The notes: generated by a model not told the origin, from the sequence alone. Counted from the first letter of the stretch, positions 8,272 through 18,513 are shown. The stretch: 64,000 nt of DNA from Paraburkholderia xenovorans LB400 (GCF_000013645.1 NC_007952.1:2418001-2482000); one strand, 5' to 3'. Numbers and translations are program-made.

Positions 8272-9348
8272 CTAGCGCTTCGGCACGCCGTCACGCCACT
8301 CGCCCCAATGTGTGGCGATATCCTGCACGAGCGGATTGCCCGAGAGGAACAGGTTCTGGATCGCGATGGTAAAGCCGCCTTGCGCCGCATAGTTCAGCAG
8401 GTTGTCCGCGCTCGTCTGCCCGTCGTAGGGCCGGTCGAAGTCGGAGCCTGCCCGCAGCACCGCAACGCGATTCAGATCCACTTTATGTACTGAAGCCGCA
8501 CGCTTGAGGGCTTCGTACGTGGCGTTATCCTCCTGCTGTGTCGTGCAATAAACGCCCTTTCCATCGGTCAGGATTCGGGTCCAGTCGCGCGCACGCTGCC
8601 CGAGCAGCGTGCCCGACCACCAGGTGTCGCCCGCCAGCGTGTCGCACTGAATGACAGTGGGCGGCCGGTTGGCCGGTGCGTAAGAGTACTTGGCCCGTGC
8701 AGCCTGCGCCTGCACGTTATCGGACAGTGTCACGCTGCGAGACAGGGCGAACGCAGTATCCGCGAGCCGGGTGTTCAACTGGAACACTTCGGTACGGTAG
8801 TCGAGCGGCGGCTTGGCCGTGGGACTCGTGGTGTTGATGCCAAGGTAGCCCGTTGTCCAGCCAGGCGGAATTTCGCGCCCGTCTATCTCCCACTGAATGC
8901 CGAAGTCGACCAGATATTTCGCCCATGCAGCGGATCCCACCGTGCCCTGCTGCGGATCGATTCCCGCAATACCGGCAACCATGAAATAGGTATGCCGCAA
9001 ATCGAATCGCGATGAAAACGTCAGCGCCATGATCGACGCAGCGGCGTTGCTGTGCCCCATGCCGGTGGTCATCACGCACACCTCCTGCCTGTTGCAATGG
9101 ACCGTGGGGTAATCGGGCGACAGGCCGTCCACCGCGATCTCGCGCCACGGCCCGAGGTTGTCGAGCCACACCTGCCCTTCCGGCCCGAACATCGAAATGA
9201 TCATCACCTTGACGGGCCGCCCGCGCGAGCCGCCGTCGTCGTGCGAAAAGCCGTCGTTGTCGTCCGCGCTAGCCGGTCCGGACGAAAAGGCCGCGCATGC
9301 CGCGAGTGTAATGACGGCAATCGCGCCGAGTGAGCGAGTCAGCATCAT
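8272..9348 (-). CDS. Purine nucleoside permease-like (NUP family) secreted protein
   Basis: This 358-residue protein has an N-terminal signal sequence (MMLTRSLGAIAVITLAACAAF, cleavage near ASA-DD) and an Asp/Gly/Ser-rich start of the mature chain. The rest matches the NUP family named after fungal purine nucleoside permeases: PVKVMIISMFGPEGQ, MTTGMGHSNAAASI, YFMVAGIAGIDP and the C-terminal RAGSDFDRP. The fold resembles nucleoside phosphorylases, so a periplasmic nucleoside-binding or phosphorylase role is plausible, but the bacterial function is not established. AAGGAAG precedes the two adjacent ATG codons; the upstream one is used. A 4th-position alternative start at 9345 would change only one residue. 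Confidence 0.85.
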   Translation of the reverse strand: MMLTRSLGAIAVITLAACAAFSSGPASADDNDGFSHDDGGSRGRPVKVMIISMFGPEGQVWLDNLGPWREIAVDGLSPDYPTVHCNRQEVCVMTTGMGHSNAAASIMALTFSSRFDLRHTYFMVAGIAGIDPQQGTVGSAAWAKYLVDFGIQWEIDGREIPPGWTTGYLGINTTSPTAKPPLDYRTEVFQLNTRLADTAFALSRSVTLSDNVQAQAARAKYSYAPANRPPTVIQCDTLAGDTWWSGTLLGQRARDWTRILTDGKGVYCTTQQEDNATYEALKRAASVHKVDLNRVAVLRAGSDFDRPYDGQTSADNLLNYAAQGGFTIAIQNLFLSGNPLVQDIATHWGEWRDGVPKR

Positions 9349-9520
9349 GATCTTCCTTTTTGCTTGTGATGCAGGTGGGAGAGAGTGCCGCTTTCAAACC
9401 GAAAGAAGTATAGGTGCGAAGAAATTATTTTCCACTACACGATGCACGATCGGTCCACGTTTGCGACCGCTGCCGGAAACCTGTGCAAATCGGTTCAATA
9501 CGCGATGTTCGCCGTTTTCC

Positions 9521-9536
9521 TATAATCGAACGTTCG
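9521..9536 (+). promoter_or_regulatory. -10 box with abutting palindrome upstream of the aldo/keto reductase
   Basis: TATAAT at 9521-9526 is directly followed by the perfect 10-bp palindrome CGAACGTTCG (9527-9536). No convincing -35 was found. An operator placed over the start region would suit a repressor. No regulator gene is adjacent. Confidence 0.4.
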
Positions 9537-9605
9537 CAGCATGCCCCGAAGGAAGTCCCTTCGGAGACGCACCGCGTTTGTGCACTTAACAACAGGAGCA
9601 CCACG

Positions 9606-10586
9606 ATGGACTATGTGAAACTCGGCCGTACCGGCCTCGATGTATCGCGTCTTTGTCTCGGCTGCATGAGCTATGGCGTGCCGTCCCGCGGCCCTCATCC
9701 GTGGACGCTCGGCGACGAAGCCGCCCGCCCTTTCATCAAGCAGGCGCTCGATCACGGCATCAACTTCTTCGATACCGCGAATGTTTATTCCGACGGCACG
9801 AGTGAGGAAATCGTCGGCCGCGCGCTGAAGGACTTTGCGATGCGCGACGAGATCGTGCTCGCCACCAAGGTGCACGGCCGCATGCATCCGGGCCCGAATG
9901 GCGCGGGCCTCTCGCGCAAGGTGATCATGGCGGAGATCGACAACAGTCTCAGGCGCCTCGGCACGGATTACGTGGACCTGTATCAGATCCATCGCTGGGA
10001 CTACGGCACGCCGATCGAAGAAACCATGGAAGCGCTGCACGACGTCGTGAAAGCCGGCAAGGCGCGCTATATCGGCGCATCGTCCATGTATGCGTGGCAG
10101 TTCGCCAAGGCGTTGCATGTGGCTGAGCGCAACGGCTGGACGCGCTTCGCAACGATGCAGAACTACGTGAATCTGCTCTACCGCGAGGAAGAGCGCGAAA
10201 TGCTGCCGCTGTGCGAGAGCGAAGGTATCGGCGTCATTCCGTGGAGCCCGCTTGCGCGCGGCCGCCTGACGCGCGACTGGAACACCGGAAGCGCGCGCTC
10301 CGAGACCGACGAATTCGGCCGCACGCTGTACGCGCAGACGGAAGACGCGGATCGGCGCATTGTCGAACGGGTCAGCGAGATCGCGAAGGAACGCGGCGTG
10401 CCGCGCGCGCAAGTGGCGCTGGCGTGGGTGTTGCAGAAAAAGCCGATCACCGCGCCGATCGTCGGCGCGACCAAACTGCATCATCTCGACGACGCAGTGG
10501 CCGCGCTATCATTGAATCTGAGCGCGGACGAAATCGGCAGGCTCGAAGAATTGTATGTGCCGCACGCGGTGACCGGGTTCAATTGA
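9606..10586 (+). CDS. Aldo/keto reductase (YajO/Tas-like, AKR superfamily)
   Basis: This 326-residue NADPH-dependent oxidoreductase has a TIM-barrel fold. The catalytic tetrad is visible: Asp and Tyr in FFDTANVYSDGTSEE, Lys in VLATKVHG and His in LYQIHRWD. The cofactor region near the C-terminus includes APIVGATKLHHLDDA. The ATG at 9606 is chosen because AGGAG lies 7 nt upstream and the protein then starts MDYVKLGRTGLDVSRL, as family members do; the in-frame extension upstream has no such support. The substrate is unknown. It is convergent with the CDF transporter. Confidence 0.9.
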   Translation: MDYVKLGRTGLDVSRLCLGCMSYGVPSRGPHPWTLGDEAARPFIKQALDHGINFFDTANVYSDGTSEEIVGRALKDFAMRDEIVLATKVHGRMHPGPNGAGLSRKVIMAEIDNSLRRLGTDYVDLYQIHRWDYGTPIEETMEALHDVVKAGKARYIGASSMYAWQFAKALHVAERNGWTRFATMQNYVNLLYREEEREMLPLCESEGIGVIPWSPLARGRLTRDWNTGSARSETDEFGRTLYAQTEDADRRIVERVSEIAKERGVPRAQVALAWVLQKKPITAPIVGATKLHHLDDAVAALSLNLSADEIGRLEELYVPHAVTGFN

Positions 10587-10602
10587 GCGGTACGCGTGCC
10601 GG

Positions 10603-11508
10603 TTAAACGCGCGGCACGTCCGGTTCGAAAAATACCCAGCGGACTTGCGGAAACGCGGCCTGCAAGTCCTCCTCGATTACGTTGATCGCATCGATCATGG
10701 CGCGGCCGCTCGGGTAGTCGATCATCTCCGCCTGCACGGCCACCACAACGTGCCGGCCCCATTGCAGCGTGATCATGTTGATGATGCTGCGAATCTCGGC
10801 GCGCGCACGCAGATGCGCCTCGATGGCGCGCCGCACTTCCGGGCCCGCCGATTCGCCGACGATCATCGACTTCACTTCACGCGCCACCAGCCAGGCAATC
10901 ACCATCAGCAGCAGGCCGACGCCGATGGAACCCAGCGCGTCGTAGACCGTATTGCCGGTCACCATCGTGAGCAGCACGGCAACGAAGGCTATCGCCAGGC
11001 CCGCCAGCGCCGCGATATCCTCGCCCGCCACGACCAGCAGTTCGGATTCTCGCGTCTCCCGGAACCAGCGCCACATGCTTTTGTCGGGATGCGTCTTGCG
11101 GATTTCCTTGACGGCGCCCCACAAGGAAAGCGCCTCGAGCACCACCGACACGCCGAGCACCGCCAACGCGACATACTCGTACTGGAGCGGCTCGCGCATG
11201 AACAGACGGTGCACGCCCTCATACACCGAGAACGCGCCGCCCACAAAGAACAGCAAAAGCGCGACGAGCAGCGAATAGAAGTTGATCTCGCGCCCGCTGC
11301 CCATTGGATGCAGTGAGCTCGCGGGCTTGCGCGCTTCGCGCAGGCCGAATAGCAGGAGCAGTTGATTGCCGCAGTCGGCGGTCGAGTGAATGGCCTCGGC
11401 GAACATCGAGCCGGAACCGGTAAATGTGGCAGCAGCGAACTTACAGAGGGCAATGCCGAGGTTGGCGGCGAGCGCATAGAAAATGGCTTTCGGCGATTCT
11501 TCTTTCAT
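10603..11508 (-). CDS. Cation diffusion facilitator (CDF) family transporter
   Basis: This inner membrane divalent cation exporter has 301 residues from the ATG at 11506-11508 (MKEESPKAIFYALAANLG). The metal-site helix reads AEAIHSTADCGNQ, giving the His-x-x-x-Asp pair. About six membrane segments are followed by a cytoplasmic domain ending in VRWVFFEPDVPRV. The subgroup resembles zinc/iron/manganese exporters, but the ion cannot be assigned by eye. The chosen start gives the family N-terminus, although its ribosome binding site is weak. A longer in-frame extension of 44 residues looks non-coding. Confidence 0.88.
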   Translation of the reverse strand: MKEESPKAIFYALAANLGIALCKFAAATFTGSGSMFAEAIHSTADCGNQLLLLFGLREARKPASSLHPMGSGREINFYSLLVALLLFFVGGAFSVYEGVHRLFMREPLQYEYVALAVLGVSVVLEALSLWGAVKEIRKTHPDKSMWRWFRETRESELLVVAGEDIAALAGLAIAFVAVLLTMVTGNTVYDALGSIGVGLLLMVIAWLVAREVKSMIVGESAGPEVRRAIEAHLRARAEIRSIINMITLQWGRHVVVAVQAEMIDYPSGRAMIDAINVIEEDLQAAFPQVRWVFFEPDVPRV

Positions 11509-11680
11509 CGTCGTGGCAGGCGTCCGTGAGTTTGCAAAGAGCTTTCGGTAGGCAACAGCCCGTATTATGGCCATGCCGGGCGCCATGCGTCCAACCCCCG
11601 GTGTCGTTTGCACGGTGCGTGCTCCTGCCTGACTCCACAAACCCGCTCGACGCCTCGGCCTTCGCTCGCGGTGTGCCGCG

Positions 11681-14600
11681 TCAAGCCCTTTCGAGCGCCG
11701 CCATCTCCCGCACGATCACCAGCAGCATGGACAGGCTCGCGCCGCCCGTGGCCCGCAGATCGGTCAGCAGCCGGCCATAGCGTTCCAGTTGCGCGGTGCG
11801 CTTCTGACGCCATGCCTCCACGAGCGCATCCGGTGTGGATGCTTCGTTGGCGCCGGCCAATGCACTGGTGGTCAACGCGCGCTTCAGACGCGCGAGCTCG
11901 GCCAGTGCCGTGGCGCGCGCCAGCATGTCCCAATGCGTGGGCACCGGCAAAGCGGTGGCACGCTCGCTGATCCAGCTGGAATTGAGCAGCGTGCCGAGCG
12001 CAAAGTAGACACCCGCCACCAGTTCGAGACTGCGCCCGCAGGTCGACGCCACTTCGGCGATATCGAGCAGCGCGGCCGAGATCTCGCCGCTCGCGACCCG
12101 TACCGCCAGTTCGCTATCCACGCCGGCGTCCGCGAATACGCGTTGCCGCTCGGAGAGCGCTTCGAGGTCGGCGCCCGGCAGCAGCGCGGGCCATTGCGAC
12201 GCCAGCCGTTGCGCTGCGTCGCGGCAGCGTGCGAGCAGGCCGGCCACCTCGCCGTCGCTGACCGCGCCCGATTGCAATTGCCGCAGGAACCACAGCGCAG
12301 AACGCTCGACGAGTCGCGCGACTTCGACGAACATGCGCGCCTGGACGTCGTCGGCGACGCGATTGTCGAGCGCGTCGATACTGCGCCAGACGTGGTCGAG
12401 ATCGAACACGTCGCGCGCCATGATGCAGGCCCGCACGATATCGCCGGGCTGCGCGTCGGTTTCCTCCATCAACCGGTGTACGAACTCGCAGCCCACCCGG
12501 TTCACCAGCGCGTTGGTCAGATGTGTCGCGAGAATTTCGCGGCGCAGCGGGTGGCGTTGCATCGGCGCGCTAAAGCGCTGCCGCAACGGCTTCGGGAAAT
12601 ATTCGACCAGCATGTCGGCGACCAGCGGGTCTTCCGGCATCGACGATTCGAGCAGTGCGTCATACAGCCACATCTTGCTGTACGCGAGCAGCACCGCGCG
12701 CTCCGGCGTGGTGAGCCCCTGCTTCGCGGCCTGCCGTTCAGCGACCTCTTCATCGGTCGGCAGAAACTCGATCACGCGATTCAGGCGCCCGGTCCGTTCG
12801 AGGTAGCGCATCAGGCGCGCTTCCGCATCGAGCAATTCGACGCCGTAGCGGCCGGCGATCGACAGCGCCTGCGTCTGGTAGTAATTGTCCTGCAATACGA
12901 GCAAACCGACCTCGTCGGTCATTTCGGCGAGCAGCGCGTTGCGCTGCTTCTCCGTCATCTCGCCCTCGGCAACGACCAGCCCCAGCAGAATCTTGATGTT
13001 GACCTCGTGATCCGAGCAGTCGACGCCCGCGGAATTGTCGATCGCATCGGTATTGATACGGCCGCCGCGCTGCGCGAACTCGATGCGCCCGAGTTGCGTC
13101 AGACCGAGATTGCCGCCTTCGGCCACGACCTTGCAGCGTAAATCCGCGCCATTGACACGGATCGCGTCGTTGGCACGATCGCCGACCTGCAGATGCGTTT
13201 CGCGGCTCGCCTTCACATACGTGCCGATGCCGCCGTTGTAGAGCAGATCGACCGGCGCCTGCAAAATTGCGCGCATCAATTCAGCGGGCGCGAGCGCCGG
13301 TGCGCTGATGCCGAGCACCGACTGCACCGCCTGCGAAAGCGGAATCGTCTTGGCGCTGCGCGGAAATACGCCGCCGCCCGCCGAGATCAGCGAAGGGTCG
13401 TAGTCGGCCCAACTCGATCGGTCGAGCACGAACAGTCGCCCGCGTTCGGCAAGACTGACCGCCGGATCGGGATTCGGATCGAGAAAGATATGCCGATGAT
13501 CGAACGCGGCCACCAGCCTGATATGCGGCGACAGCAGCATGCCGTTGCCGAACACGTCGCCCGACATATCGCCCACGCCCACCACCGTGAAATCCGTGGT
13601 CTGCGTATCCACGCCCATTTCGCGGAAGTGCCGTTTGACCGACTCCCATGCGCCGCGCGCGGTGATGGCCATTTTCTTGTGGTCGTAACCGACCGAGCCG
13701 CCCGACGCAAACGCGTCGTCCAGCCAGAAGCCATATTCCTGCGAAATCGCGTTCGCGTAGTCGGAGAACGTGGCCGTGCCTTTGTCGGCGGCCACCACCA
13801 GGTAGGGGTCGTCGGGATCGTGGCGCACTACGTCGGGCGGCGGCACCACGGCCGTGCCCGCGAGGTTGTCGGTCAGATCGAGCAGGCCGCGCAGGAAGGT
13901 CTGATAGCACGCAATGCCCTCACGCATCCACGCGTCGCGTTCGGTTTGCGGCGGCGGATTCTTCACGACGAAGCCGCCCTTGGAACCGACCGGCACGATC
14001 ACTACGTTCTTGACCATCTGCGCTTTCATCAGGCCGAGCACTTCCGTGCGGAAATCCTCGCGCCGGTCCGACCAGCGCAAACCGCCGCGCGCCACGCGTC
14101 CGCCGCGCAAATGCACACCTTCCACGCGCGGCGAGTAGACCCAGATTTCGAACATCGGTTTCGGTTCGGGCAGGCCGGGCACCAGCGCGGGATTGAACTT
14201 GAAGGACAGATACGGCTTGGGATGACCTTCGGCGTCGAAACGATAATAGTTGGTGCGTTGCGTGGCTTTGATCACGCCGAGAAATTGCCGCAGTATCCGG
14301 TCTTCGTCGAGATTCGGCACCTGGTCGAGCGCGCTGTCGATCGTGCGCAGCCAGCCGTCCACGCGCGCCTCGCGCGTCTCGCCCAGCACCGGGTCGAAGC
14401 GGGCCACGAACAGCTCGACCAGCATGCGCGCAATCGCCGGATTGCCAGTCACCGCGCGCTCGATATACGCGTCGCTGAAGGTCGAGCCCACCTGCCGCAA
14501 ATACTTGGCGTAGGCACGCAGTATCGTCACCTCGCGCGCATCCAGTTGCGCGCGCAACACGAGGCGATTGAAGTCGTCGCTTTCGATCGCTCCGGTCCAG

Positions 14601-16522
14601 ACCTGCTCGAACGCTTCTTCGAAGAGATCCTTGACACGTTCGATATCGAACTCCGCGTCGTCCGCCAGTTCGAGGCCGAAATCGTGAATCCATGCCGGCG
14701 TCGCACCCAGCGCTTCGATCAGATAGGGCCGCTCTTCATCGACACGCACGCCGAGATGTTCGAGCATCGGCAAGCTGCGCGACAAGGCGATCGGCAAACC
14801 CGCGCGATACACCTTGAAGCGAAACGCACGCGGGCCCGATTCGATCGGACGGTACAGGTTCATGGCGAGCCGCTCGCTGCCTTGCACGCGTTCGATCAGT
14901 TCGATATCGCGCACCGCCGTACGGGCCGGATAATCGTCGCGATAGCCGGCGGGAAACGAATCCGCGTAGTGTTGCAGCAGACGGTTGCCCTGCTCTTCGC
15001 CAAAGGCGTCGAGCAACGCATCGGCGAGATCGTCCTGCCAGCGGCGCGCAACCTGCACGAGCCGCGCTTCCAGCTCGCGCGTATCGACGTTGGGCATGCC
15101 GCCCGGTTTCGCATGCACGACAAAGTGAATGCGCGCGAGCGTCGACTCCGAAAGCAGCGGCGTGAATTCGACGCTCTCGCCGTTGAACGCGTCGGCCAGC
15201 AGATTCGCGATACGCTGGCGCAGATCGGTGTTGTACTTGTCGCGCGGCACGAACACGAGGCACGACACGAAACGGTCGAAGCGGTCTCGCCGCACGAACA
15301 GACGGGTGCGCTGATGCTCCTGCAAACGCAGCACGCCTAGCGCGATGTCGTAGAGCTGATCTTCTTCGGCCTGAAAAAGCTCGTCGCGCGGATAGGTTTC
15401 GAGCACGGTCACGAGCGATTTCGCCAGATGACCTTTGGCCAGAAATCCGGCACGCCGCACGATGTTCGCGCATTTGCGCCGCACGATCGGAATCTCCGAG
15501 GCCGACACGAAATACGCCGTGGACGTATAGAGACCAATGAACCGGCGCTCGCCGGTGACCTTGCCGTCCGCATCGGTCAGCTTGATGCCCACGTAGTCCA
15601 GATAGCCCGGCCGGTGCACGGTGGCCCGCGAATTGGCCTTGGTGAGAAAGATCGGCGACGAAGCGGAAACGATCTCGACCGCGGCCGGCGGCAAGGGCGT
15701 GACCTCGGCCGCGCCTACCGGCCGCAGCGCATCACGCAGGATGCCCAGGCCCGAGCCCGGCACCGCGCGCAGACCGTAACCGGCATCGTGCTGCACCAGT
15801 TCGTAATCGCGCTGACCGAGAAAGGTGAAATGATCGGCCACCATCCATTCGAGAAACGCGCGTGCTTCCAGACCTTCCGGTCCCGCCTCGCCGGCTTTCA
15901 TGCCTTTGATCGTGCCACGCGCGAGTTCGACGATCTTCGGCCAGTCTTCAACCGCCGCCCGCACGTCGCGCAATACTCTCGCGATGTCGTCGCGCAGCGC
16001 GTCGAGTTTTGCGGCATCGCCGCAACGGTCGACTTCGAAGTGGATGAACGAGGTCAGGTGCGAACGCGTGTCGGTGGCTTCTTCGGCGCCCTGACTCACC
16101 CGCGCGATCGTGCTGTCGGGCGCGCGCCAGATGCGAAACACCGGGTGCACGACGGAATGCAGCGCGAGACCATGCCGGTTGACCGCCATTGAGACCGAAT
16201 CGACCAGAAACGGCATGTCGTCATTGACGATTTCGATCACGGTGTGATCCGAGTGCCAGCCGTGCTGTTCGAGAATCGGGTTATAGACGCGCAGCCGTTC
16301 GGCGCCGGCTACGAAACGCTGCGCCGTTTGCCAGTGCGCGAGCGCCGCGCCGTAGAGATCGGCGATCGAGCGGCTTTGCAGATCGTCGGCGTCGACGAAA
16401 TCGTAGTAGTGCCGCAGAAACGGTTCGACAACCTTGAAGGTGGGCTCGGGCAGGCGCCCCCGTGCAAATTCGACGACATCGTTCAGCAAGTGCGTGACAG
16501 CTTCTTCGTTCTTTGCTTGCAT
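11681..16522 (-). CDS. NAD-specific glutamate dehydrogenase, large (~180 kDa) type
   Basis: This 1,613-residue enzyme oxidises glutamate to 2-oxoglutarate and ammonia with NAD. Its size matches the L-180 class found in Pseudomonas (GdhB), Caulobacter and Burkholderia. The glutamate dehydrogenase core is in the middle third, with GGLRWSDRREDFRTEV, VPVGSKGGF and the nucleotide-binding part GVGDMSGDVFGNGMLL. The long N- and C-terminal regions are regulatory in this class. The ATG at 16520-16522 (MQAKNEEAV) is preferred to an upstream in-frame start because GGGGAG lies just upstream. No operon partner is adjacent. Confidence 0.93.
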   Translation of the reverse strand: MQAKNEEAVTHLLNDVVEFARGRLPEPTFKVVEPFLRHYYDFVDADDLQSRSIADLYGAALAHWQTAQRFVAGAERLRVYNPILEQHGWHSDHTVIEIVNDDMPFLVDSVSMAVNRHGLALHSVVHPVFRIWRAPDSTIARVSQGAEEATDTRSHLTSFIHFEVDRCGDAAKLDALRDDIARVLRDVRAAVEDWPKIVELARGTIKGMKAGEAGPEGLEARAFLEWMVADHFTFLGQRDYELVQHDAGYGLRAVPGSGLGILRDALRPVGAAEVTPLPPAAVEIVSASSPIFLTKANSRATVHRPGYLDYVGIKLTDADGKVTGERRFIGLYTSTAYFVSASEIPIVRRKCANIVRRAGFLAKGHLAKSLVTVLETYPRDELFQAEEDQLYDIALGVLRLQEHQRTRLFVRRDRFDRFVSCLVFVPRDKYNTDLRQRIANLLADAFNGESVEFTPLLSESTLARIHFVVHAKPGGMPNVDTRELEARLVQVARRWQDDLADALLDAFGEEQGNRLLQHYADSFPAGYRDDYPARTAVRDIELIERVQGSERLAMNLYRPIESGPRAFRFKVYRAGLPIALSRSLPMLEHLGVRVDEERPYLIEALGATPAWIHDFGLELADDAEFDIERVKDLFEEAFEQVWTGAIESDDFNRLVLRAQLDAREVTILRAYAKYLRQVGSTFSDAYIERAVTGNPAIARMLVELFVARFDPVLGETREARVDGWLRTIDSALDQVPNLDEDRILRQFLGVIKATQRTNYYRFDAEGHPKPYLSFKFNPALVPGLPEPKPMFEIWVYSPRVEGVHLRGGRVARGGLRWSDRREDFRTEVLGLMKAQMVKNVVIVPVGSKGGFVVKNPPPQTERDAWMREGIACYQTFLRGLLDLTDNLAGTAVVPPPDVVRHDPDDPYLVVAADKGTATFSDYANAISQEYGFWLDDAFASGGSVGYDHKKMAITARGAWESVKRHFREMGVDTQTTDFTVVGVGDMSGDVFGNGMLLSPHIRLVAAFDHRHIFLDPNPDPAVSLAERGRLFVLDRSSWADYDPSLISAGGGVFPRSAKTIPLSQAVQSVLGISAPALAPAELMRAILQAPVDLLYNGGIGTYVKASRETHLQVGDRANDAIRVNGADLRCKVVAEGGNLGLTQLGRIEFAQRGGRINTDAIDNSAGVDCSDHEVNIKILLGLVVAEGEMTEKQRNALLAEMTDEVGLLVLQDNYYQTQALSIAGRYGVELLDAEARLMRYLERTGRLNRVIEFLPTDEEVAERQAAKQGLTTPERAVLLAYSKMWLYDALLESSMPEDPLVADMLVEYFPKPLRQRFSAPMQRHPLRREILATHLTNALVNRVGCEFVHRLMEETDAQPGDIVRACIMARDVFDLDHVWRSIDALDNRVADDVQARMFVEVARLVERSALWFLRQLQSGAVSDGEVAGLLARCRDAAQRLASQWPALLPGADLEALSERQRVFADAGVDSELAVRVASGEISAALLDIAEVASTCGRSLELVAGVYFALGTLLNSSWISERATALPVPTHWDMLARATALAELARLKRALTTSALAGANEASTPDALVEAWRQKRTAQLERYGRLLTDLRATGGASLSMLLVIVREMAALERA

Positions 16523-16681
16523 GATCAACTCCCCGGCTGGCGGCAATGGCGAGTATGGCTTGATTCGCATGCATCGTCTGAAGGGGAATTATGCACCTGC
16601 CGACTATCATGCGACGGCTGACCGCACTCAGGTTATACCCGCTGCCGCTCGCCGCGCCCCGACCACGGATAATCCCGCTGC

Positions 16682-17482
16682 TCAAAGCACGGCTTTGGGA
16701 ACCGCATGCTCCTCGCCGAGCCAGGCGCGGACCTGCTCGCTGGTCCACACCGGGTCGTCGTGCGGCAGGTCGTGACCGGCCCACGGATGCTCGTAGTGCA
16801 AGGCGCCCCACGCCGCCGCGAGCTTCGCCGAACACACCGGGTCGACCAGTTTGTCGGCGCGCGAAGAAAGAATCAGCAACGGGCATTCCGGTCGCGCCGC
16901 GCCTGCGGTAAAACGTGCCGCTGCCCAGAGTTGCCGCAATGCATTGCCGCGGCTCACGGGCGCGCTGCGCCGGATCCGGCTCCACGTGTCGAGATCGTCG
17001 CCCAGCGTCTCGACGTTATTGCATGTCAGCCGATGAATGCCGTGTTCCGCGCGCGGCGCGTCGCGCCAGCGCGCGGCCACGCCCAGCAGGCCTGGCCATG
17101 CCGAAGGACGCAGGCGTTCCTGGGTCTGGCTGAATGGCCGCATGCTCGTATTGATCAGCACCAGCCGTTCGATCTCGTAGGGATGCCGTTGCGCCCAGTC
17201 CGTCGCCACCATGCCGCCGAGCGACATGGACAGCACGCAATACGGACCCGGCATGCCGCTTTGCAAGGCGGCATTGCGCACGAAACCGACCATGTCGGCG
17301 ACCGTCGACGGCGCGCGCAGGTGCGCGAATTCGCCGTTGCCCGGTAGATCGAGCAGCAGCAGACCGGCAGGCGCGCCCACGTGATGCGGTGCTTCGTTCA
17401 CCGCTCCTTGCAGCAAGCCGGGCAAGCGGCCCCAGTGGCGGATTTCGCGCGTGAGTCCGCGCAGCAGAATCCACGTGCTCAT
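16682..17482 (-). CDS. Alpha/beta hydrolase
   Basis: This 266-residue protein has an alpha/beta hydrolase fold. The nucleophile elbow is SMSLGGM, in which the first glycine of GxSxG is replaced by Ser but the catalytic Ser is kept. The Asp candidate lies in LSSRADKLVDP and the His in WAGHDLPHDDP. Its ATG overlaps the stop codon of the upstream M14 peptidase gene (ATGA, 17479-17482), so the two are translationally coupled. The substrate is unknown; the pairing suggests peptide or amide/ester breakdown products. Confidence 0.83.
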   Translation of the reverse strand: MSTWILLRGLTREIRHWGRLPGLLQGAVNEAPHHVGAPAGLLLLDLPGNGEFAHLRAPSTVADMVGFVRNAALQSGMPGPYCVLSMSLGGMVATDWAQRHPYEIERLVLINTSMRPFSQTQERLRPSAWPGLLGVAARWRDAPRAEHGIHRLTCNNVETLGDDLDTWSRIRRSAPVSRGNALRQLWAAARFTAGAARPECPLLILSSRADKLVDPVCSAKLAAAWGALHYEHPWAGHDLPHDDPVWTSEQVRAWLGEEHAVPKAVL

Positions 17483-18513
17483 AGGCTTTCCGGTTTATAC
17501 CAAAGGTCGATCGCGCTTTGCAGCAACTGCTCGCGGCGATTGCCTTGCGGCAACCAGCGTTGCGACGAAAACGCCGCGCGCGCCAGAAAGTCGAGCAGGT
17601 TCGCGTGACGCCGCAGCACCCGCGCGGTACGGTGCGCCTTGACCGGATTGAACATGCCCTGCCGCGAAAACAACTGACGCGGGTTCTTCTTGATCCACAG
17701 CCACGAACCGAGTTCGAGGGTCATCGGCAGAAAGACATTGGAAGCGGGCGCGCGATCATATGCGAAATCCCACAGATCGCCATGCAGCAGATATTGGTGG
17801 CTCTGCGGTTCGAACGCATAGCCATGATGAGGATGCGCGCGTTCGAACATGGTTTTCAGCACGTACATTTCCGGCAAATGCGGCATCAGCTTGCGCGTGC
17901 GCGCGTAAGGAAACCAGATGCTGTCACTCCAGCCATAGCCCGAGTGACAATCGAGCGCGATGCTCAACGGCCGGCTGGCCAGTTCGGTTTCGACCACCCG
18001 CAGCAGCGCGGCGGCCTCGGGTTCCATCGGCGCGCCCGCCCGGCCGCGATACCACGGCAGCCAGGCGCCCACACGCTGACCGCCCGCCAGCAGCGGCACG
18101 CGTTCGTCTGCGTTCTGCGGCGCGTTGCGCATCAGATCGACGCCGTTCGGGTTCGCGCGCGTGGCCGCCCACATGCCGCCCGGGTTGACGATCGGCATAA
18201 AGATCAGACGAATGGACTGCAATTGCCGCACCAGCAGTTCGTCCCATTCGAGCCGCGCGAGCAGCGCGCGCATGTAGTCGAGCACGAGTTGCGAACCGAT
18301 CCGCTCGAGCCCGTGAATGCCGCCGAAAAAGCCGATTGCCGGCGCCTGCGGGTCGGTGGACCCGATGCTCGCGGTATGAACGGCGAATTGCCGGCCGCGC
18401 ACCGTCGTCTCGCAGACGGTGCGGATCGCGAAGCTCGCGCTGCCCTGATCGAGGATCGCCCTGAGATCTTCGTACTCCGCAAAACTGTCGGGAAGGAAGC
18501 TCAGAGGCTGCAT
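17479..18513 (-). CDS. M14-family zinc carboxypeptidase-like protein
   Basis: This cytoplasmic metallopeptidase-like protein has 344 residues from the ATG at 18511-18513. Zinc ligands are His67 and Glu70 in GIHGLERIG and the later His in LDCHSGYG. NPGGMW and NPNGVDLMRN match substrate-binding parts, and Glu in TLELGSW is the likely catalytic base. A GTG start 42 bp upstream is possible; neither start has a strong ribosome binding site. The M14 family includes carboxypeptidases and succinylglutamate desuccinylase-like enzymes, and which activity applies is not clear. It is coupled to the following hydrolase gene. Confidence 0.82.
   Translation of the reverse strand: MQPLSFLPDSFAEYEDLRAILDQGSASFAIRTVCETTVRGRQFAVHTASIGSTDPQAPAIGFFGGIHGLERIGSQLVLDYMRALLARLEWDELLVRQLQSIRLIFMPIVNPGGMWAATRANPNGVDLMRNAPQNADERVPLLAGGQRVGAWLPWYRGRAGAPMEPEAAALLRVVETELASRPLSIALDCHSGYGWSDSIWFPYARTRKLMPHLPEMYVLKTMFERAHPHHGYAFEPQSHQYLLHGDLWDFAYDRAPASNVFLPMTLELGSWLWIKKNPRQLFSRQGMFNPVKAHRTARVLRRHANLLDFLARAAFSSQRWLPQGNRREQLLQSAIDLWYKPESL

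Noticed and set aside
13193..15340. 715-codon frame antisense to the glutamate dehydrogenase
   Set aside because: It is a shadow of the large gene and shows no motif of its own.
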